The position numbers and the translations under genes are program-made. The notes below the pieces were generated by a model. It did not search any database, had not been told where the DNA came from, and saw nothing but the letters and a program-made list of their open reading frames with translations. Positions 45,450 to 55,554 of a stretch of DNA of 64,000 nucleotides are shown in pieces. Each line of letters begins with the position of its first letter. The stretch's first letter is position 1. Source of the DNA: an uncultured Flavobacteriales bacterium (GTDB taxonomy: Bacteria; Bacteroidota; Bacteroidia; Flavobacteriales_G; Salibacteraceae); contig CALSPD010000003.1 of the NCBI GenBank assembly GCA_943788145.1, positions 1 to 64,000 of the forward strand, given 5' to 3'.

Positions 45450-46769
45450 TTATTTCCAATCTTTTTGATCGAGCCGCTCGACATCAAATAAAACATCCCA
45501 ATATCGCTCAGCGTTCATTTTTTCCCAATGAATAATCCCCTTTCGGTATTGCCAGCTTTGAAACTGAGTAAACAACGCCAAGGCACATATGGTTGCAATA
45601 ATGCTTCTTTTCAATTTCATTGTTTGAATGCGATCCAAAATCAATTGAAGCAAGAAGGCAAAAATAACTAGGTATTCGACTAAGACCCTTGAACCAAAGC
45701 TCCCGCCATACCACCAGTTTGTCCAAGAGCTTAACATGTAGACAAGAAAAAGAAATCCGCCTACTAAATAAACTGCCTGAGGCTTACTCGATTTCCAAAT
45801 GACAAAGATTCCCATGGACGCAAAAGCCAACACGGGAGCATAAACAAATAAGCCTTTTTTGAAGCTAAAAAGAAAGTCCCACATGTGTGGATTTGTAAAA
45901 TCAAAGCCTTCACCTGGATACGAGTCAACGAACCATTCTCCCGATGACAAGAAATACATTAACGGTTGAACCCCCATCAACAAAAGCATAACAAGAACAG
46001 GTAAGAATAGTTGCGTTTTGTAATTTTTAAATACCGCCAGAAAAGTTTGAATTGGGTTCTTAAAAAATGCAGGTATAAATAACAGCACCAGGATGTTGAC
46101 CGGACGAATTAACACAATGATAGCTAGCGCAATGGCAGCAATATATAAGGCACTTAAATCATAGCTATTCAAGGCTTTATACGCATATCTAACAAAAAGC
46201 GCAACAAAGGCGAATGAATAAACATGCGACATTCCTGATTCAACCACTGTATAATAAAACAGGTTGGTACCAAATACGATGAAGGCTATAACAAGCGGTA
46301 AATGCTTTTCGGCCTTAGTGAAGTTTGACAAAAAATGATAAAGCTGAAAACAGCCAAAAATGAGATAAAAGATGGCTGCGATTGCTACGGAAAGCCCATA
46401 AAGTCGCGTGTAACCATCTGATACATTTCCAGTCGAAATAGCGAAAGTATGCGCCATGAGAAAAAAGGGTAACTGGGCGATTGCCGTACCAACGAAATAC
46501 TTGTTCACTGCACCATTTCCGTACGCTAATCGATAATGAGTGAACTCCAGTTTTGTCAATTCAATTGCTGAAGAAGCCGCGAAAGTTGGATCTCCATAAA
46601 TGATTAGTGCTGGGAGATAAGCGTAGTATCCTCGGGCATCGTTGCTCAAAATGGATTTCCATCGTTCATTGCCCGACTTTAGATTGAACATGGTAAACAG
46701 ACAAACTCCTGTAATTGCTAGTAGGACAGCGTTTCTTGACGTTATGGTTTGCCAATTCAAGTTGATCAT
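45450..46769 (-). CDS. Multi-span membrane protein, possible GT-C glycosyltransferase
   Basis: A 439-residue protein with about 11 predicted membrane helices (AVLLAITGVCLFTMFNL, IAIAAIFYLIFGCFQLY, IAIVLIRPVNILVLLFIPAFF-like). An acidic residue in the first loop (SNDARGYYAYLPALI) is placed as the catalytic acid of GT-C enzymes, so it may be a glycosyltransferase that moves sugars from a polyprenyl carrier. It lies within the kynurenine operon: 21 bases after kynU start side and one base before kmo. That position does not by itself show a role in tryptophan breakdown. I cannot assign a substrate. Confidence 0.65.
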   Translation of the reverse strand: MINLNWQTITSRNAVLLAITGVCLFTMFNLKSGNERWKSILSNDARGYYAYLPALIIYGDPTFAASSAIELTKLEFTHYRLAYGNGAVNKYFVGTAIAQLPFFLMAHTFAISTGNVSDGYTRLYGLSVAIAAIFYLIFGCFQLYHFLSNFTKAEKHLPLVIAFIVFGTNLFYYTVVESGMSHVYSFAFVALFVRYAYKALNSYDLSALYIAAIALAIIVLIRPVNILVLLFIPAFFKNPIQTFLAVFKNYKTQLFLPVLVMLLLMGVQPLMYFLSSGEWFVDSYPGEGFDFTNPHMWDFLFSFKKGLFVYAPVLAFASMGIFVIWKSSKPQAVYLVGGFLFLVYMLSSWTNWWYGGSFGSRVLVEYLVIFAFLLQLILDRIQTMKLKRSIIATICALALFTQFQSWQYRKGIIHWEKMNAERYWDVLFDVERLDQKDWK

Positions 46770-46790
46770 TCTTAGGTCAACCTCAATGTT

Positions 46791-48056
46791 TTAACTAAGG
46801 ATGGCACTGGTTAAGATCGCTCCAAACCGATACACATCTTCATAAGAATTGTAAAGGGGAACAGGTGCCATGCGAATCACATTAGGCTCACGCCAATCGG
46901 CAATGACGCCAGCTTCAGTGATTTTATCAAATAAGGCTTTTCCATAACCATGGGCTACCACACTGATTTGACAACCTCTTCTGTGCTGTTGTTTGGGTGT
47001 AATGATTTCTAAGTCCGCACCCGTTTCTTTGGCCACTTCTTGAATGACAAACTCTAAATAGTCGGTCAAGGGCCGACTCTTTTTCCAAAGTTTTGGCATG
47101 GTCGCTTCTTGAAATATCTCCAAAGAGGCCAGATAAATAGCCATGTTAAATACAGGAGCATTACTCATTTGCCAAGCTTCTGCACTCTGCATTGGAACGA
47201 ACTCAGGCTCCATTTTAAAGCGAGTGTTCTTATCGTGTCCCCACCAGCCTGCGAGTATGGGTAACTTTCTTTTGTGGTGATTTTCATGCACAAACAAACC
47301 GCCTACTGAGCCCGGTCCACTATTCAAATATTTATAGGTACACCAAGCGGCAAAATCCACTTGCCATTCATGCAATTTCACTTCAATGTTGCCCATTCCA
47401 TGTGCTAAGTCAAAACCACAATAAGCACCTACTTTATGCGCTGCATCCGTAATCACTGCCATATCAAACACTTGGCCACTGTAATAGTTTACACCACCAA
47501 TCATAACGGTAGCAAGCGAATCACCTAGCTCGTAAATCTTTTCAATTATGGCGTCTTCGGTGATGAGATCTGAACCTTTTGCCGGTGCAATTTCAACAAT
47601 GGCATCCTCGATGGAAAAGCCGTGTAATTTGGCCTGAGCCTGCATTGCGTACGTATCTGACGGGAAAGCCTTCTTCTCACAAAGGATCTTATAGCGTGTC
47701 TTAGTCGGTTGATAAAAGCTGGCCATCAGGCTGTGGATATTGGCCGTAAGCGAACCCATGGCAACGACTTCCGTTTCCTTAGCTCCAGCTATTTCAGCCA
47801 TGGCTTTCGAAAAAAACTCATGGTAGGAATACCAGGGCCTGCGGGCTTCAAAATGGCCTTCAACTCCAAATTTTCGCCAGTCTTCCAATTCTTGAGCTAA
47901 ATAAGCTTCAGCCGACTTAGGTTGGAGCCCAAGGCTATTCCCTGTAAAGTAAATTGCGGGTTGGCCATTTATCTCCGGATGGTAAAAACGTTCTCTGAAT
48001 GACGCAAGCTCATCTTGATCGTCTTGTTTTTGAGCGTAGGCTAATGTATTGATCAC
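46791..48056 (-). CDS. kynU: Kynureninase
   Basis: A 421-residue PLP enzyme. The Schiff-base lysine is K242 in WCTYKYLNSGPGS, and other family marks are IYFTGNSLGLQP at the N-terminus, the VATMIGGVNYYSGQVFDM block and GCQISVVAHGYG near the end. It cleaves kynurenine to anthranilate and alanine, or 3-hydroxykynurenine to 3-hydroxyanthranilate and alanine, which fits with kmo downstream. It is the first gene of its operon, divergent from the S9 peptidase by about 70 bases. Confidence 0.94.
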   Translation of the reverse strand: MINTLAYAQKQDDQDELASFRERFYHPEINGQPAIYFTGNSLGLQPKSAEAYLAQELEDWRKFGVEGHFEARRPWYSYHEFFSKAMAEIAGAKETEVVAMGSLTANIHSLMASFYQPTKTRYKILCEKKAFPSDTYAMQAQAKLHGFSIEDAIVEIAPAKGSDLITEDAIIEKIYELGDSLATVMIGGVNYYSGQVFDMAVITDAAHKVGAYCGFDLAHGMGNIEVKLHEWQVDFAAWCTYKYLNSGPGSVGGLFVHENHHKRKLPILAGWWGHDKNTRFKMEPEFVPMQSAEAWQMSNAPVFNMAIYLASLEIFQEATMPKLWKKSRPLTDYLEFVIQEVAKETGADLEIITPKQQHRRGCQISVVAHGYGKALFDKITEAGVIADWREPNVIRMAPVPLYNSYEDVYRFGAILTSAILS

Positions 48057-48129
48057 GGTTCTTAATTATCTCATGCAATGTTAAGGATTGATGATAGCTT
48101 TCGATAATATTGTGCAACAACTAATGCAT

Positions 48130-50184
48130 ATGAAAGCACTTTTAATGACCCTTTGCCTTTTCGGAGGCCTATCTCTAGCTTATGGTCAGAGCGATCGACT
48201 CACCCCTGAAAACCTCTGGAAACTCAATCGCGTGTATGGCGAACAGGTTTCACCGGACGGAAAAACAGTGATTTACGCGAAAAAAAGCTACAAACTAAAG
48301 GAAGACAAAGGCACGGCTCACCTGATGAAGGTTGCAGTAGATGGCGGTTCTCCAATTCAAATAAGCGATGGAAAAACCAGTATTTATGATGCCCAATGGC
48401 GACCTGACGGTAAAAAAATTGGTTTCCTGAGCACAGCGAGCGGAAGCATGCAGCTATGGGAAATGAATCCAGATGGAAGCGGAATGGTTCAAGTTTCATC
48501 GTTTGACACAGATATTTCCAATTTTCACTACGCTCCAGATATGAAGCACATTAGTTTCACAGTTGAAGTAAAGGTGGAAGAGTCGCTAGCCGATAAATAT
48601 CCCGATCTACCAAAAGCGACTGGAAAAGCATACGACAACTTGATGTATCGTCATTGGACGCAATGGCACGACTACAGCTATCAACATGTTGCCATTGCCG
48701 CCTATTCGGATGGAAAAGCCAATGCGGAATACACCGATATAATGGCTGGACAACCTTATGACGCGCCCATGATGCCTTTTGGAGGCGGTGAGCAAATTGC
48801 CTGGAATCCAAATGGAAAATCCTTGGTTTACGTGTGTAAAAAGAAAGTCGGAAAAGAATATGCCGTAAGTACAAATAGCGAACTATGGTCCTATGATTTA
48901 GCCTCGAAAACCACGAAGAATTTGACTGAAGGAATGATGGGTTATGACAACAACCCTGTTTTTTCACCAAAGGGAAATTACCTGGCTTGGTTAAGTATGC
49001 GAAAAGATGGTTTCGAGTCGGACAAGAATGAAATCTGGGTAATGAACATGACGTCAGGTGCGAAAAAATCGATTACCGAGACACTGGATCAAACCTTTTC
49101 AAGTATCACATGGTCGGCTGACGAAACCATGATTTACGCCATCAGCGATGTCAAGGCCACGCATCAAATCATGAAATTGACCCTAACCGCAAAGCAAGAT
49201 GGTCTGCTGACCTTAAAAAGTCACGAGCAGTTCTCGACTGGCGATCACAATATCAATAGTGCTGCTCTGGCAGGATCGAAACTGGTTGGGAGTAAAAACA
49301 CCATGAGTAAGCCAGCTGAACTCTACACTTGGGATTTGAAAACCAAGGCTGAAAGCCAACTATCACATGCCAACGATAAAATGCTGGCATCCATGAAAAT
49401 GGGCAAAGTTGAAAAGCGCATGATCAAAACCACAGACGGATTAGACATGCTGACTTGGGTAATTTACCCACCAGACTTTGATCCAAACAAAAAATACCCA
49501 ACGCTGCTCTATTGCCAAGGTGGCCCACAAAGTGCGGTCAGCCAATTTTTTAGCTACCGCTGGAATTTCCAACTCATGGCAGCCAACGGATATATCGTTG
49601 TTGCTCCAAACAGAAGAGGACTTCCTGGATTTGGGCAAAAATGGAACGATGACATTTCCAAAGATTGGGGTGGTCAAGCCATGAAAGATTATTTGAGTGC
49701 CATAGATGAGGTTTCAAAAGAACCGTTTGTGGATAAAGACAAGCGCGGAGCAGTGGGCGCCAGTTATGGCGGATATTCTGTTTATTACCTCGCTGGAATC
49801 CACGAGGGTCGATTCAAGTGCTTCATCAGCCATTGCGGACTATTCAATTTGGAAAGCTGGTATGCCAGCACGGAAGAATTGTTTTTCGCCAATTGGGATA
49901 TTGGAGGTCCTTATTGGGACCCGGCTATGAAGGATAGCTTCATCAAAAACAGTCCGCATCGCATGGTCGAAAAATGGGACACTCCCATCATGGTGATTCA
50001 CAATGAACTTGATTTCCGTGTTCCATTGAACCAAGGATTGGAAGCCTTCACCGCTGCACAACTCAAAGGAATTCCAAGCAAATTGCTATATTATCCGGAT
50101 GAAGGACATTGGGTCCTGAAACCTCAAAACGGTGTCATGTGGCACCGTGAATTTTACGACTGGCTGGATACCTATTTGAAGTAA
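48130..50184 (+). CDS. S9 family peptidase (prolyl-oligopeptidase/acylaminoacyl-peptidase type)
   Basis: A 684-residue exported peptidase starting at ATG 48130 (signal peptide LLMTLCLFGGLSLAYGQ; a start at 48124 adds two residues). The N-terminal beta-propeller (residues about 30-400) has repeated 'GSPIQISDGKTSIYDAQWRP'-like WD blocks. The alpha/beta hydrolase domain carries the catalytic triad: S545 in GASYGGYSVYY, D628 in HNELDFRVPL and H660 in DEGHWVLKP. It removes short peptides or N-acyl amino acids in the periplasm. It is divergent from kynureninase, so the two may share control. Confidence 0.93.
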   Translation: MKALLMTLCLFGGLSLAYGQSDRLTPENLWKLNRVYGEQVSPDGKTVIYAKKSYKLKEDKGTAHLMKVAVDGGSPIQISDGKTSIYDAQWRPDGKKIGFLSTASGSMQLWEMNPDGSGMVQVSSFDTDISNFHYAPDMKHISFTVEVKVEESLADKYPDLPKATGKAYDNLMYRHWTQWHDYSYQHVAIAAYSDGKANAEYTDIMAGQPYDAPMMPFGGGEQIAWNPNGKSLVYVCKKKVGKEYAVSTNSELWSYDLASKTTKNLTEGMMGYDNNPVFSPKGNYLAWLSMRKDGFESDKNEIWVMNMTSGAKKSITETLDQTFSSITWSADETMIYAISDVKATHQIMKLTLTAKQDGLLTLKSHEQFSTGDHNINSAALAGSKLVGSKNTMSKPAELYTWDLKTKAESQLSHANDKMLASMKMGKVEKRMIKTTDGLDMLTWVIYPPDFDPNKKYPTLLYCQGGPQSAVSQFFSYRWNFQLMAANGYIVVAPNRRGLPGFGQKWNDDISKDWGGQAMKDYLSAIDEVSKEPFVDKDKRGAVGASYGGYSVYYLAGIHEGRFKCFISHCGLFNLESWYASTEELFFANWDIGGPYWDPAMKDSFIKNSPHRMVEKWDTPIMVIHNELDFRVPLNQGLEAFTAAQLKGIPSKLLYYPDEGHWVLKPQNGVMWHREFYDWLDTYLK

Positions 50185-50191
50185 AAGCATT

Positions 50192-50776
50192 TTGAGCTGG
50201 CGATCAACGTACCTCTTGATTATTGGGTTTTGGCTTTGGATTGGAGTCAATTCAGTCTACTCTCAGAGGGGCGAGCAACTTGCTAAGCTCGCAGAAACAT
50301 TGGAAGATTCGACTGTACAATATGTGCCAAGCTACGTTTCTATACCCTATCCTATGGGTGATGTTCCGAAAGGAACAGGAGTCTGTACAGATGTCGTTAT
50401 CCGCGCATTTCGCTTAATCAGCATTGATTTACAACAAGAAGTGCATGAGGATATGAGCAATCATTTCTCAGAATACCCTCACAAATGGGGTGCATCTAGC
50501 ACAGACAAAAACATAGATCACAGGCGTGTTCCAAATCTTATGAAATACATGGAACGCCAAGGTTGGGATGTCGGTATATCGGATTCAGTTCAACATTATT
50601 TACCTGGCGACATTGTGGCTTGGAATTTAGGCGGAGGCTTAACCCACATTGGAATCGTAACCACCGACACCTCTCAAAATGGAATTCCTTTAATAATACA
50701 CAATATTGGTGGAGGACAGGTAATGGAAGATATTCTATTTGAATTTGAGATAATGGGACATTATAGAATACAATAG
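50192..50776 (+). CDS. DUF1287 domain protein
   Basis: A 194-residue exported protein with signal peptide ending near VYSQ. The DUF1287 core is clear: YVPSYVSIPYPMGDVPKGTGVCTDVVIRAFR, with the catalytic-type cysteine in GVCTDV, DHRRVPNLMKYMER and YLPGDIVAWNLGGGLTHIGIVT, where His is placed as in NlpC/P60-like papain folds. These proteins are thought to cleave peptidoglycan-linked peptides or act as amidases. It starts eight bases after the S9 peptidase, so the two are probably cotranscribed. Confidence 0.85.
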   Translation: MSWRSTYLLIIGFWLWIGVNSVYSQRGEQLAKLAETLEDSTVQYVPSYVSIPYPMGDVPKGTGVCTDVVIRAFRLISIDLQQEVHEDMSNHFSEYPHKWGASSTDKNIDHRRVPNLMKYMERQGWDVGISDSVQHYLPGDIVAWNLGGGLTHIGIVTTDTSQNGIPLIIHNIGGGQVMEDILFEFEIMGHYRIQ

Positions 50777-50851
50777 TTCACAACTATAATTCCAACTAAC
50801 GTCCTTTAAACAAGAACTTTTAATTTCGTTCCTAAACCTTATCAACTAATT

Positions 50852-53800
50852 ATGAAAACACGTTTACACTTCCTGATGACTTTGTTATGCGCATTCGGCA
50901 TAACGCTCTCGAGCTATTCTCAATGTTTAGACAACTTTGACAATCGTCTGTCCAGCAACCTTTCTTACATTACCAATGCAATTCCGAACAATTACAACTT
51001 CAACTATGATGGAGGATCTAACTACATAAGCGATGGCGGTTTTGATATGTATGACGGAGGAAACTATCTGAACACCAATTTAGGTAGTTCTTTTAACTAT
51101 ACCTCAGGGGCGGTAGTCACCAATTCTGGATTTGGATCAGGTGGGAGATATGTAACCTCACAACTTGCTGGCTTTTTTGCCATGGGAGCTGAATTGAATG
51201 GAGTATCTACTTTTTCAATCACTGGTAACTTAGGGGCAGATGGCCAAGGGGCTGTGACAGCACATACATTCACGACAACCGTCAATGGTGTGAGCTATTC
51301 TTGTTATTTAAAAAGAGTGAATGACGGAAGTTATGACCCTGCCATTCATCAAGTGTTTATTGTCCCAACTACTTCTGGAGTATCGCATTCTTACTCTACT
51401 TATACTGACAATAATTTACACACCCTGTCGGGGTTAAGTAGCGTACCCTACATGTATTATATTTTGTTTGCTGGTCGAACGTCATCTAATCCATATGCGT
51501 ATTCAATACCAAACAGTAATGTTGAAGACATCACAACAAAGTTTTTGGAGACTGTTGCTGATACTGGACTCTTCCTAACCAATGTTAGCACGACTGGCGG
51601 TTGTCCCAGTCAAGACAGTGTTCAAGTGGCATATAATACATGTTCGGCTTATTTTAATTCTGGTAATTCGATTACTGTACAAATGTCTGATACAAACGGT
51701 TCTTTTGCTAGCCCAACAACACTGGGTAACTGGTCGACCACTCAAGTTCAAGATACGGGCGTATTCACTATTCCGAATGTAATAGCTCATACTGGCTATC
51801 AAATTCGATTGATTTCATCGAACCCTGCCGATACATCAATAGCCAGAAATTTGGGTGCGCTAGTCGCTTTGCCTCCATCTCCAAATTGGATTTTCGCTAC
51901 TGATACGGCTATATGTGATGCAGACTCTGTGTCATTTATTGATACGTTATCTCCCGCAATTGACAGTTTCGCAATATCTCTAGGCTATCAAGAATTAAAT
52001 GGCGCAAACTTATGTGCAGGACAGGAATACAACTGCGGATCGATTGCCATGACTTGGACAGATACAGCATATTTAGTTCCGACCGAAGTACGCTTTAAGA
52101 TCTATAGTACACTCAACTGCAATGGAACAACCAATGTAAACTTCTCCCTAAACGGAGGAACAGCGGAAGTGGAGGCCCTTAACTATAGTTGGTGTAGTTG
52201 CAGTACCCCAACCGGTGGACAAATGTTCTCGGTGACATTTGATCCAGATGACTATGTTGTGGGCGGAAGCAACACAATCACTATGACCACCAGCGTAAAT
52301 TCTTGCCTCGGTTTCAGTCCGAGTTCCGCATTGGGTGGTGATATTGGCCAAGTTTATATTGTGGCGGATTCAGAGTTAGATGTTGAGTACAGTCTTTCTA
52401 GTTCATTCAATTCAATTCTGAGCCAAAATGACACGTTCACTACGTATGTTTCTTCAAGTACAGATTATTACTACCGAAGTCAAAATGTTTACGGCTGCTA
52501 TAGCGACACCTTTGAGACGCAAACAATCCATGTGTCCAACCTAGACCTTTCTGCTTCATGGGCAAATGATGTGTCATGCTATGGCGGGAACGATGGTGCA
52601 ATCACAGCTTTCTCTACTGGCGGTATAGGAACGGTTGAATACAGTGTAGACGGAACCAACTGGCAAACCAGCACTTCTTTAACTGGACTCTCTGCTGGCT
52701 CTTATGTAGTTTACGCAAGAGACGATGAGTCTTGCATGGACTCAACAACAGCGATTGTAGTAGATGAACCAACCGAATTAGTCGCAACAATCGACTCTTC
52801 CCAAAGCGCCTCATGTGCAGATGCTAATGATGGCTATGCATATGTGAGTGTAACTGGAGGGACCGCGGGATACTCATATCTGTGGTCTAATTCATCCACA
52901 ACTGCATTGAATGAAAACCTAGGTGTAGCTGAATATATTGTTGTCGTCACTGATGGAAATGACTGTGAAACTTCTGACACCATTGATATCATATTCGAAG
53001 ACTCAATTGCTCCAATGGTAATGGTTCAAAATATCACTGCTTATCTAGACTCTACTGGTTCGGTTACGATTACTGCGGCCCAAATTGACAATGGATCGTA
53101 TGACAGTTGCGGTATCGCTCAAATGATTATTTCCGACTCCGTATTCAGTTGTAATGACACTATGAATCAGGTCATGCTAACAATCATTGATGTAAACGGC
53201 AACTTTGCTTCGGACACGGCAACAGTAACAGTATCTGATACAATTGCGCCTTCAATAGAATGCCCTTCGCCCATCGAAATATGTGAAGGGGTGTTAGCTC
53301 TGGATAATGCTACGAGTACGGATAACTGCAGTTCATCTACTATGCACATCAATGGCCCTGTAGATGGTGACACGCTTGAAGCGGGAACTTATAGCTCTGA
53401 ATTCATGGCGGTTGATGCATTCGGTAATGAATCAACATGCAGTGTCGATATTACTGTTAATCCATTACCTGTAATTGAATTGGGCAATGATTCTATTTTC
53501 TGTGACAGTATAGAATTCACACTGGATGCCGGTAATACTGGAAGCTCATTTGATTGGTCTACGGGCGAGTCCAGTCAGACAATTTTAGTGACAGATTCAG
53601 GAAACTATCAAGTAACGGTAACGGATGAAAATGGCTGTGAATCGACAAGTTCAATTCACGTTGGTCTGAAGGTTTGTGTAGGTATTGATGAAGTTGGAAA
53701 CCCAATTTACATGACTGTTTATCCAAACCCAGCTACTAGCTCAATTAACGTGCAGATTGACGGGTTCGCGAATGAGGTTCAATTTGACATTCTAGACATC

Positions 53801-53950
53801 AATGGGAAACTAATTGAGTCTAAGAATAGAAATGACGTGAGTGCATCAAGCATTGAAGTAATTGATATTTCAAGTTATAGTGCCGGGATTTACATTCTAT
53901 CCGTAAAGGTGAATGACAAAACATACGTTCAGCGTATTTCAAAAATGTAA
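50852..53950 (+). CDS. Large T9SS-secreted protein with SprB-type repeats
   Basis: A 1032-residue surface protein. Signal peptide ends near SYSQ. The first half has no domain I recognise but is rich in aromatic Asn/Gly blocks. Residues of about 565-715 contain two SprB-type repeats (VSCYGGNDGAITAFSTGG, ASCADANDGYAYVSVTGG). HYR-like segments follow (IAPSIECPSPIEIC, STDNCSSSTM), then an Ig-like repeat (ELGNDSIFCDSIEFTLDAG). The end is a type A T9SS sorting domain (VYPNPATSSINVQI ... YSAGIYILSV). SprB-type repeats occur in gliding-motility adhesins, so adhesion is a reasonable role. A strong terminator follows. Confidence 0.85.
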   Translation: MKTRLHFLMTLLCAFGITLSSYSQCLDNFDNRLSSNLSYITNAIPNNYNFNYDGGSNYISDGGFDMYDGGNYLNTNLGSSFNYTSGAVVTNSGFGSGGRYVTSQLAGFFAMGAELNGVSTFSITGNLGADGQGAVTAHTFTTTVNGVSYSCYLKRVNDGSYDPAIHQVFIVPTTSGVSHSYSTYTDNNLHTLSGLSSVPYMYYILFAGRTSSNPYAYSIPNSNVEDITTKFLETVADTGLFLTNVSTTGGCPSQDSVQVAYNTCSAYFNSGNSITVQMSDTNGSFASPTTLGNWSTTQVQDTGVFTIPNVIAHTGYQIRLISSNPADTSIARNLGALVALPPSPNWIFATDTAICDADSVSFIDTLSPAIDSFAISLGYQELNGANLCAGQEYNCGSIAMTWTDTAYLVPTEVRFKIYSTLNCNGTTNVNFSLNGGTAEVEALNYSWCSCSTPTGGQMFSVTFDPDDYVVGGSNTITMTTSVNSCLGFSPSSALGGDIGQVYIVADSELDVEYSLSSSFNSILSQNDTFTTYVSSSTDYYYRSQNVYGCYSDTFETQTIHVSNLDLSASWANDVSCYGGNDGAITAFSTGGIGTVEYSVDGTNWQTSTSLTGLSAGSYVVYARDDESCMDSTTAIVVDEPTELVATIDSSQSASCADANDGYAYVSVTGGTAGYSYLWSNSSTTALNENLGVAEYIVVVTDGNDCETSDTIDIIFEDSIAPMVMVQNITAYLDSTGSVTITAAQIDNGSYDSCGIAQMIISDSVFSCNDTMNQVMLTIIDVNGNFASDTATVTVSDTIAPSIECPSPIEICEGVLALDNATSTDNCSSSTMHINGPVDGDTLEAGTYSSEFMAVDAFGNESTCSVDITVNPLPVIELGNDSIFCDSIEFTLDAGNTGSSFDWSTGESSQTILVTDSGNYQVTVTDENGCESTSSIHVGLKVCVGIDEVGNPIYMTVYPNPATSSINVQIDGFANEVQFDILDINGKLIESKNRNDVSASSIEVIDISSYSAGIYILSVKVNDKTYVQRISKM

Positions 53951-53963
53951 TCATCCTATCATC

Positions 53964-53999
53964 AAAAAAAGCCGCTTCTTTTGAAGCGGCTTTTTTTTT
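53964..53999 (+). terminator. Strong intrinsic terminator
   Basis: A perfect hairpin, AAAGCCGCTTC / GAAGCGGCTTT with a TTTT loop, flanked by long A and T runs. It lies 14 bases past the stop of the large SprB-type protein gene and can act on both strands. Confidence 0.93.
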
Positions 54000-54019
54000 G
54001 CCATATTCAAGGATTCAAA

Positions 54020-55051
54020 ATGCGTTTATTCATCCCAATAATTTTACTCCTCCTTTTCGCCTGTGCGGAACAAAACACTATTGTGGAGAAGCAGAGCTTA
54101 GCTAATTTGGATTGGATTAGTATCACAAGCCCAACCAAATCTCATCTGCGAGGCCTAGATGCCGCTTTAGACGGCACGGTCTGGGCTAGCGGAACAGAAG
54201 GAATGGTTTTGCGAAGTATAGATTCAGGCTCATCGTGGTCAGCCTTCCCAATTCCAGATTGTGCTAAAATTGATTTTAGAGATATCGAGGCCTTTGATCA
54301 AAACGTTGCCGTGGTAATGAGTTCAGGCAATGGAGTTAGATTCTACTTTACCTCAGATACTGGCACCACTTGGCAATTGACGTATGAAGACACAAATCGC
54401 AAGGTATTCTTCGATGGAATGGATTTCAATGGAGCCCGGGGTATGGCTTATGGAGATCCTATAGATGGAAAATTTACTATGCTAGAATCCATTGATTCTG
54501 GTAAAACTTGGGAACCATATGATCGAACCTCGATGGATTCCAGCATAGCTGGCGAGGCAGGTTTTGCGGCAAGTGGCACCGGCATCGTGCTAGGAAATTC
54601 ATCCATTTGGATAGCTGCAAGCGGTAGGAAAGAGGCCAGAGTTTACAGAACCAGTGCCTCCAGCAGTTGGGAAACCTTTTCTACACCACTTTCAAGTTCA
54701 GCAAGCGCAGGGATTTTTTCTATGGCTTTCTTCCACGACATGCATGGCATTGTGGTAGGTGGCGATTACAAAGATTCAACCAACGCTGAAAACAATGCTG
54801 CATTCACAATGGATGGTGGGTTGACATGGAAATCACCCTCTAATAATCCATCAGGTTATCGTTCATGCGTTGTCTTTCTCGATGATGGAACCGCGGTTGC
54901 AACTGGACGATCAGGCACAGACATTAGTTATGACGAAGGTCAAAGCTGGGAACCCATTAGTCCCAAGGGATATTTTAGCTGCATCGGGCTGGGGAACGTA
55001 TTAATCGGAGTTGGACGAAGTGGTAAAATCGGTAGAATACAGTTTAGATAG
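54020..55051 (+). CDS. YCF48-like/BNR-repeat lipoprotein
   Basis: A 343-residue protein from ATG 54020 with lipobox LLFAC. Repeated blocks with 'D(S/T)G..W' (SIDSGSSWSAFP, TSDTGTTWQL, SIDSGKTWEPY, TMDGGLTWKSP, SYDEGQSWEPI) form BNR/sialidase-type propeller blades, as in YCF48-like photosystem assembly factors and many Bacteroidota envelope proteins. It is a beta-propeller with a probable protein or glycan ligand, unknown here. Its stop overlaps the next gene by one base, so it begins an operon with the His-rich protein. Confidence 0.85.
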   Translation: MRLFIPIILLLLFACAEQNTIVEKQSLANLDWISITSPTKSHLRGLDAALDGTVWASGTEGMVLRSIDSGSSWSAFPIPDCAKIDFRDIEAFDQNVAVVMSSGNGVRFYFTSDTGTTWQLTYEDTNRKVFFDGMDFNGARGMAYGDPIDGKFTMLESIDSGKTWEPYDRTSMDSSIAGEAGFAASGTGIVLGNSSIWIAASGRKEARVYRTSASSSWETFSTPLSSSASAGIFSMAFFHDMHGIVVGGDYKDSTNAENNAAFTMDGGLTWKSPSNNPSGYRSCVVFLDDGTAVATGRSGTDISYDEGQSWEPISPKGYFSCIGLGNVLIGVGRSGKIGRIQFR

Positions 55052-55464
55052 TGCGCCTATCTTTGTCCTCTGTGAAATCCGCACTACATAGCGTAATATC
55101 CCTTGTTTTAATTGGCGCATTAGTGTTGCTTGGCATTTCACCTGAAGTGTTCCATGAGCATGAAGAACACACACTACACTGCGATGAACATCACGGAAAC
55201 AACTCGGTAGATGAATGTCACATCCGCTTATTCCACGATGGAGGCTCACTCAATTGCACGGATCATCAGCACCTCTTAGAAGATCACGAAGAATGCTCGA
55301 TTTGTCAATTGCAGACTCCTAAAATTCAGCAACTCAAATTTGTTGACGAGAGCAACTATCCCATACAAAATACCCAGATCCTCATTGGAGGTGAACTCGC
55401 TGGGTCACTTGCATACCACTTTACGAGTGATTTAAACACCCGAGGCCCGCCCACAATGGTTTAG
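55051..55464 (+). CDS. Histidine-rich exported protein next to a TonB receptor
   Basis: A 137-residue protein starting at GTG 55051, which shares its first base with the preceding stop. After one hydrophobic helix (ISLVLIGALVLLGISP) comes a His/Cys/Glu-rich segment (VFHEHEEHTLHCDEHHGN, DHQHLLEDHEECSICQ), with clusters that could bind metal ions such as zinc or copper. Such genes commonly precede metal-linked TonB receptors in Bacteroidota. It lies 90 bases before the receptor gene. The metal is not known from sequence. Confidence 0.75.
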   Translation: MRLSLSSVKSALHSVISLVLIGALVLLGISPEVFHEHEEHTLHCDEHHGNNSVDECHIRLFHDGGSLNCTDHQHLLEDHEECSICQLQTPKIQQLKFVDESNYPIQNTQILIGGELAGSLAYHFTSDLNTRGPPTMV

Positions 55465-55554
55465 CATATGAATCGGTTGAGGTGATTCCGAGCGACCGAT
55501 TTTTCATGCGCTCATGAACTGGGCGTTTATCAATATTTCAATTTCCTATAAGTG

